In this document: one piece after another, positions 59,304-64,000 of the stretch | Layout of the letters: each line of letters opens with the position of its first letter | Position numbering within the stretch: the stretch's first letter is position 1 | Source of the DNA: Bacteroidia bacterium | Lineage (GTDB): Bacteria > Bacteroidota > Bacteroidia > Cytophagales > Cyclobacteriaceae | DNA length: 64,000 bases | Direction: 5' to 3' | Assembly: GCA_030432655.1 (NCBI GenBank) | Contig: JAUILA010000004.1 | Location: 62,001 to 126,000 of the forward strand | Made by a program: the position numbers and the translations under genes | Notes under the pieces: generated by a model | Databases searched by the model: none | Told to the model about the DNA's origin: nothing | What the model saw: only the letters and a program-made list of their open reading frames with translations

Positions 59304-61139
59304 ATGCGTACAATTCTCCTGATTCTCCTGATCCTGAATGTCAGTTTTCTTAATGCCCAGCGAACTGAAAAACCACCCCTGCACGGACAACACTGGATGG
59401 CAGTGACCGGCAAACCACTGGCGGCTACAGCAGGTGCCATGATCTTTCAGCAGGGGGGTAATGCGGTGGATGCTGCCTGTGCCATGCTGGCCGCGACCTG
59501 TACAATGTGGGACGTGCTGAGTTGGGGCGGGGAGACCCAGGCGCTCATCTATAATCCGAATACCGGAAAGGTGATCGGCATCAATGCGCTGGGGGTGGCA
59601 CCGACCGGAGCGACACCTGAATTTTACCGGGAGCAGGGAATGGACTACCCCCCGGAGTATGGTCCGCTTGCCGCGGTAACCCCGGGTACGCCGGGCGGAC
59701 TCCTGACGATGCTGGCGGAATACGGGACGATGAGTTTAGAAGAGGTGCTGGCACCTGCGATTGTCATGGCAGAAGGGTATCCCATTGAAGCGCAGACCGC
59801 CAATTCAATTGAACGTATGAAGGAGGAAATTCTGAAGTGGAAGTATTCTCCGGATGTATTCCTTCCTCACCGCGGGGAAGAGCGGGAGGCGCCTTTTGCC
59901 GGGGAGATTTTCAGACAGCCGGACCTGAAGCGTACTCTGATGAAACTGGTGGAGGCGGAACATAATTCGCTGGAAAATGGCAATACCCGAAAAGAAGCTA
60001 TCATGGCTGCTTACGATCGCTTTTACCGCGGTGATATTGCAGAAGAGCTTGTTCGCAGTACCCGCGAAGGGGACGGCTTGTTTACGATGGAAGACCTGGA
60101 CAAATGGCAGGTGTACATTGAGGAGCCGGAGCATACCAACTACAAAGGGATTGATGTTTACAAACTTACTTCCTGGGTACAGGGGCCGGTGATGCTGCAA
60201 TCACTGAATATGCTGGAGAATTTTGACCTGGAGGAAATGGGGTATAACAGCGCACGTTATCTGCATACGTTATACCAGGTTATGAACCTGGCATTTGCCG
60301 ACAGGGATTTCTATTACGGAGATCCGTACTTCCCGCCCGAAGAACCGATGGAGGGCCTGTTATCCAAAGAATATGCAAAGCTGCGCATAAAGCAGATCAA
60401 CCCCGATAAGAATGAGCCGGAGGTGCTTCCGGGCGATCCGTATATGTTCCAGGAGGGGGATAATCCGTACCTGGAGCTGATTGAAAATTGGTACAAATCA
60501 GCCGCTGATTACCAGCACTCCACTTTCCCTGATCAGGATTATGAGGAATCATTTACTGCCGGTACCACTACGGTTCAGGCTGCTGACACTTCCGGTTGGG
60601 TGGTGTCGATCACCCCGAGCGGTGGATGGATACCTGCCTATATTGCCGGTAACACAGGGATAGGACTGAGTCAGCGTATGCAGAGTTTTGTGCTGGATGA
60701 ATCCGAGAATCCGTATAATGTTCTTGAGCCAGGGAAAAGACCACGGGCAACCCTGACGCCTTCACTCGCACTAAAGGACGGGAAACCATACCTTTCTTTC
60801 GCAGTGCAGGGTGGGGATATCCAGGATCAGGTGTTGCTTCAGTACTTTCTGAATATTGTGGAATTCGGAATGACCCCGCAACAGGCGGCGGAAGCGGCAA
60901 ATATCATTTCCTTCCAAATGAGAAATTCTTTTGATGACCACAGTCCGCGGCCCGGTGATGTATTGATGCGCGACGATATGCCCCCCTGGGTGCTGTCGCA
61001 ATTACGGGAAATGGGGTATAACATTGACCTGAGAAGTCATTCGTCCGGCCCGATCAATGCCATATGGTTTGATCCGGAGCACGGGACTTTCTGGGGTGCC
61101 TCCAGTAACTATGGAGAAGATTATGGTATAGGATGGTAA
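59304..61139 (+). CDS. Gamma-glutamyltranspeptidase-family exported enzyme
   Basis: A 611-residue Ntn-hydrolase with signal peptide (MRTILLILLILNVSFLNA, cut before QRTEK). The N-terminal part has GGNAVDAACAMLAATCTMW, as in the large subunit. The processing site and catalytic Thr lie in AGTTTVQAADTSGW, with Thr421 aligned to the first Thr of the TTHxS motif of known enzymes; the usual His of TTH is Thr423. Family members split gamma-glutamyl bonds (glutathione) or act on cephalosporin-like amides. The substrate is unknown. The downstream DUF4249 gene overlaps it by seven bases. Confidence 0.88.
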   Translation: MRTILLILLILNVSFLNAQRTEKPPLHGQHWMAVTGKPLAATAGAMIFQQGGNAVDAACAMLAATCTMWDVLSWGGETQALIYNPNTGKVIGINALGVAPTGATPEFYREQGMDYPPEYGPLAAVTPGTPGGLLTMLAEYGTMSLEEVLAPAIVMAEGYPIEAQTANSIERMKEEILKWKYSPDVFLPHRGEEREAPFAGEIFRQPDLKRTLMKLVEAEHNSLENGNTRKEAIMAAYDRFYRGDIAEELVRSTREGDGLFTMEDLDKWQVYIEEPEHTNYKGIDVYKLTSWVQGPVMLQSLNMLENFDLEEMGYNSARYLHTLYQVMNLAFADRDFYYGDPYFPPEEPMEGLLSKEYAKLRIKQINPDKNEPEVLPGDPYMFQEGDNPYLELIENWYKSAADYQHSTFPDQDYEESFTAGTTTVQAADTSGWVVSITPSGGWIPAYIAGNTGIGLSQRMQSFVLDESENPYNVLEPGKRPRATLTPSLALKDGKPYLSFAVQGGDIQDQVLLQYFLNIVEFGMTPQQAAEAANIISFQMRNSFDDHSPRPGDVLMRDDMPPWVLSQLREMGYNIDLRSHSSGPINAIWFDPEHGTFWGASSNYGEDYGIGW

Positions 61140-62242
61140 AATTGCGGCTTATAATTCTCTTTCCGGCGGTGCTAATGTTTATTGCCGGGTGTATCGACCC
61201 GATCACTTTTGATACGGGATCCGAACCAACCAGGGTGGTGGTGGAAGGATTGATCTCAAATATTTCCTATAGCGACCGGCTTTCCCTTCCAAATTTTCCA
61301 AGCCGTTTCTATGTGCGTGTGCAGTATACAGGACCCGTGAACAATGAAAGGAACGACCCGATCGCTGGGTCAGTTGTTACGTTACTGGATGATGCGGGCA
61401 ATTCCTGGTCTTATTTATACGACGAGGAGCAGGGAATATTCATTATGGAGGATGATGATTTTGCAGCCGTCGAAGGGACGTATTACCACGTCGAGGTAAG
61501 GCTGCCTAATGACAAGATATATTCGTCTCAACCTGAGAAGATGCAAATGTCCGAACCCTTGACGGAAGTGAAATATGAATTGGTCAACCGACTGAAAGAA
61601 GTGGATAAGGGAGGTGAACTGGATTATACAAGACAGGAGGGGTTAGTGCTTTATTCGCAGGTGCCGGAAAATGCTGCCGGAGAAACCTTTTACTACCGCT
61701 ACCGGGTCATTCCCAGCTGGGTGTATGTGGCTCCATTGCCTCCTGATGACAGTCCTGTCAAAACCTGCTACGTCACCAACGTGTATTACTTTAAAAAGAT
61801 CCTGACCATGACGGATAATGTCGGTGACTATCCGTACGAACTATTTTACCTGGAGACAGTTTATAATACCCGCCTTGATCATGATTTTTCCGCTTGGGTA
61901 ACCCAGTACTCCCTAAGCCCCGAAGCGTACAGGTTCTGGGACCAGGTTGGACTGCAGGAAGAAAGCGGAGGTGGTATTTTTGATGCGCCGCCATTCGAAC
62001 TGACCACCAATATCTACAATGTGGATGATCCCGAAGAAAGGGCTGCCGGACTATTCAGCGTAGCGTATGAATCATCTGTAAGGTTTTATATCAATGGTTC
62101 TGAACTTCCCTATAATATAGACTCCGGATTTGATCCCTGCCTGTATCCGCCTGTTTCTCCGGATTGTGTCAATTGCCTCAGGTACCGCGGGGGGTCCAGT
62201 TCTATTACCAATATTCGCCCTTCCTGGTGGAGGAATTACTGA
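61133..62242 (+). CDS. DUF4249 lipoprotein
   Basis: A 369-residue lipoprotein: signal with lipobox FIAGC, mature start IDPITFDTGS. The body is beta-rich with conserved pieces RFYVRVQYTGPVNNERN, APLPPDDSPVKTCYVTN and the C-terminal CLYPPVSPDCVNCLRYRGGS with four cysteines. This matches DUF4249, a family of outer-membrane lipoproteins usually encoded next to a TonB-dependent receptor. No receptor is present here. It overlaps the transpeptidase gene by seven bases, and a close paralogue follows. Confidence 0.85.
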   Translation: MVKLRLIILFPAVLMFIAGCIDPITFDTGSEPTRVVVEGLISNISYSDRLSLPNFPSRFYVRVQYTGPVNNERNDPIAGSVVTLLDDAGNSWSYLYDEEQGIFIMEDDDFAAVEGTYYHVEVRLPNDKIYSSQPEKMQMSEPLTEVKYELVNRLKEVDKGGELDYTRQEGLVLYSQVPENAAGETFYYRYRVIPSWVYVAPLPPDDSPVKTCYVTNVYYFKKILTMTDNVGDYPYELFYLETVYNTRLDHDFSAWVTQYSLSPEAYRFWDQVGLQEESGGGIFDAPPFELTTNIYNVDDPEERAAGLFSVAYESSVRFYINGSELPYNIDSGFDPCLYPPVSPDCVNCLRYRGGSSSITNIRPSWWRNY

Positions 62243-62348
62243 AGTGCAGCACGTGTAACCCCCGCTGGTAAAATTTTAGTAATTTGATAAGGATTCATTT
62301 TTAGTGTTTTATGCTTAATTTGCGACTTTTCCGGAATTTCAAAACCTG

Positions 62349-63455
62349 GTGTTTTTGCGCTCTAGTAAGTTTTCTTTTTTACTGATCCCGATCATCCTGC
62401 TTTTAGGTTGTATTGATCCGATCACCTTTGATACGGGCAATGAATCGAGACGGATTGTTATCGAGGCGTTGATTACCAATATTTCCTATGAGGAGCGTCT
62501 GTCTCTACCTGCCGTTCCGGAAAGATTTTATGCCCGGGTGCAGTATACCGGCCCGGTTAATAATGAGCGCAATGAACTCATTGAAGATGCCACGGTGACA
62601 CTTTATGATGACCAGGAGAATTCCTGGAACTATGTCTGGGATGACGGGCAACAACAATATATTCTACCCTTTGATGATTTTGCCGCTGAGGAAGGCAGAA
62701 CCTATTACCTCGAAGTACGCCTGGCCAACGGGGATATTTACGAATCACAAAAAGAAGTTTTGCGACCGGTTCCTCCACTGGCTGATGTAAAATTCGAGTT
62801 GGAGACGCGTGTTCAGGAAATTGTTGATGGCGAACAATCGTCATTTGAAAATCAGCGCGGAGTAGTGCTATCCGCCAGGATTCCTGAGAATTCGGCCAAT
62901 GAGGAGTATTACCTGAGGTACCGGGCCTTACCCAGCTGGATCTATGTGGCTCCGCTGCCTCCTGAGGATTCTCCCATAAAGACCTGTTACGTAACCAATA
63001 AATTTTACTTTCAGAAGATCGTCAGGACCCTGGACCGGACAGGCGACTATTATTTTGACCTGTTTTTCCTGGAAACGGAGAATAATTCACGGCTTCAACA
63101 TGACTTTACAGCGTATGTCACCCAATATTCATTGAGTCCGGCTGCCTATAATTTCTGGGATGAGCTGGCTGTGCAACAGGAAAGCGGAGGTAATATATTT
63201 GATCCGCCACCGTTCGAACTGACCAGCAATTTTCGTAATGTCAATGACCCGGATGAGAAAGTATCGGGATTATTCAGCGTGGCCCATGAGTCGTCGGTAC
63301 GCTGGTTTATTAATGGTGATGATCTTCCCTATGAGATTGTGCTGGATATTAACCCATGCGCCATGCCGCCGTATACCCCGGATTGCCTGAGTTGCCTGGA
63401 GTACAGGGGCGGCTCTTCCAGCAATACAAATATCAAACCCTCCTGGTGGAGGTAA
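62349..63455 (+). CDS. DUF4249 lipoprotein, paralogue
   Basis: A 368-residue lipoprotein very similar to the preceding gene: GCIDPITFDTGNE, RFYARVQYTGPVNNERN, APLPPEDSPIKTCYVTN, and the end CAMPPYTPDCLSCLEYRGGS. The two proteins align along their whole length with most residues identical, so this is a tandem duplication. No ATG is available: the start is GTG 62349 or TTG 62355, just before the signal (LLIPIILLLGC). It lies 106 bp after its twin. Confidence 0.82.
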   Translation: MFLRSSKFSFLLIPIILLLGCIDPITFDTGNESRRIVIEALITNISYEERLSLPAVPERFYARVQYTGPVNNERNELIEDATVTLYDDQENSWNYVWDDGQQQYILPFDDFAAEEGRTYYLEVRLANGDIYESQKEVLRPVPPLADVKFELETRVQEIVDGEQSSFENQRGVVLSARIPENSANEEYYLRYRALPSWIYVAPLPPEDSPIKTCYVTNKFYFQKIVRTLDRTGDYYFDLFFLETENNSRLQHDFTAYVTQYSLSPAAYNFWDELAVQQESGGNIFDPPPFELTSNFRNVNDPDEKVSGLFSVAHESSVRWFINGDDLPYEIVLDINPCAMPPYTPDCLSCLEYRGGSSSNTNIKPSWWR

Positions 63456-63551
63456 CCTGCTGGTACAATTCCTGCAGGATGTATTGAAAATGCAGCTTAT
63501 CTTTACGCACATAACCTGTCTGTGGTATTCCTGTAGAATAATTGTAGGAGA

Positions 63552-64000
63552 ATGACCCCGATCCGATTTTTGAAGGATTTAATTGATGACCCTGATCCGG
63601 TCAGGGTGTTTCCCTATGGTGGATTCGGCAACGGCAGCCGTATGCAAAGCCTGGCGCGGGTCATGGAAGAAGAGGGAGTGGATGAGACATTCTCCGGAAA
63701 AGGATTGAAAAACATTCTGCATTCCCTGAGACGATTTGAGACAGACGAACATCCTGATGTGCATGTTGGCATTATCTGGAATAATATCCGCCGGGAAATT
63801 GTATCCGATTCAGAAGGCTACCTGTACTTTGAAGCTGAAGAGGGTTTGCCTGAAATAGAGTCATCAACCTGTTTTCATCCTCTTACCTATGAGTTGCCCC
63901 GGGAGGAAAAGGAGCCGTTTATTGTTGAAGGTTCTTTTATGCAGCCCGGGACAAGTTCCGAATTCGGTGTGATCAGCGATATCGATGATACCATTCTGGA
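63552..64000 (+). CDS. App1-type phosphatase (DUF2183), partial
   Basis: A frame open from ATG 63552 to the end of the window (149 codons visible), with GTAGGAG just upstream as a good ribosome-binding site. Near the end it has EFGVISDIDDTIL, the DxDxT-type motif of the App1/DUF2183 phosphatidate-phosphatase-like family. The first 110 residues are the usual N-terminal domain (VRVFPYGGFGNGSRMQ). It follows the DUF4249 pair by 96 bp. The catalytic remainder is outside the window. Confidence 0.82.
   Translation, partial: MTPIRFLKDLIDDPDPVRVFPYGGFGNGSRMQSLARVMEEEGVDETFSGKGLKNILHSLRRFETDEHPDVHVGIIWNNIRREIVSDSEGYLYFEAEEGLPEIESSTCFHPLTYELPREEKEPFIVEGSFMQPGTSSEFGVISDIDDTIL

Overview
The window is a stretch of ordinary chromosome from a member of the Bacteroidota, most likely in the Cytophagales or a neighbouring order. 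The evidence is the gene families: type III glutamine synthetase, CtlX, a GNAT/nitrilase fusion, DUF4199, DUF4249, DUF4251 and DUF4407 proteins, a GIN-domain (DUF2807) protein, and a PadR regulator beside a FtsX-type permease. Elements matching the Bacteroidota -7 consensus TAnnTTTG lie before several genes. The genus cannot be fixed from sequence alone. Gene density is high. I saw no tRNA, rRNA, insertion sequence, prophage or CRISPR array.

Layout. 1-4.4 kb: the end of a membrane protein, a dihydroorotase-like protein that has lost its metal ligands, two DUF4199 membrane proteins and two family-2 glycosyltransferases, forming one tight + strand run. 4.4-9.8 kb: a methyltransferase, then a periplasmic adaptor, an FtsX permease, a TolC-type outer membrane protein and a small secreted protein; no ATPase gene accompanies the pump. 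9.8-14.2 kb: purB, a flavin/2Fe-2S reductase and an M3 oligopeptidase. 14.2-23.4 kb: an arginine/polyamine block. Arginine decarboxylase reads left; an amidinotransferase-family enzyme, CtlX, a deoxyhypusine-synthase-like enzyme, a GNAT/nitrilase fusion, argS and menA read right with almost no gaps. 23.5-30.5 kb: a universal stress protein and an AddA/AddB-type helicase-nuclease pair. 30.5-39.9 kb: a beta-barrel protein, an amidohydrolase overlapping a D-threonine-aldolase-like enzyme, TerB-like and GIN-domain proteins, DUF4407, glutamine synthetase III and an NlpC/P60 peptidase.

39.9-46.6 kb is mostly on the minus strand: S41 protease, DUF4251 protein, carbonic anhydrase next to a SulP transporter, and two small exported proteins, with a + strand pirin between them. 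46.7-53.9 kb is one six-gene acetate operon on the minus strand: DUF4212 small subunit, sodium:acetate symporter, acetyl-CoA synthetase, a cNMP/CBS/DUF294 protein, a DEDDh exonuclease and a HAD phosphatase. 53.9-64 kb: an MFS exporter, a tandem TerB-like protein, a PadR-permease pair in which an in-frame TAG splits the permease, a gamma-glutamyltranspeptidase-like enzyme with two paralogous DUF4249 lipoproteins, and the start of an App1-type phosphatase.

The points I would look at first are: (i) the arginine/guanidine/polyamine block, which has no assigned function as a unit; (ii) the glnN upstream region, with three CAGGG(G)TA-type repeats exactly 52 bp apart followed by a perfect 10-bp inverted repeat over the -7 element; (iii) the in-frame amber codon in the permease; and (iv) the metal-less dihydroorotase homologue. 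I found nothing that clearly amounts to a new defence or mobile system.
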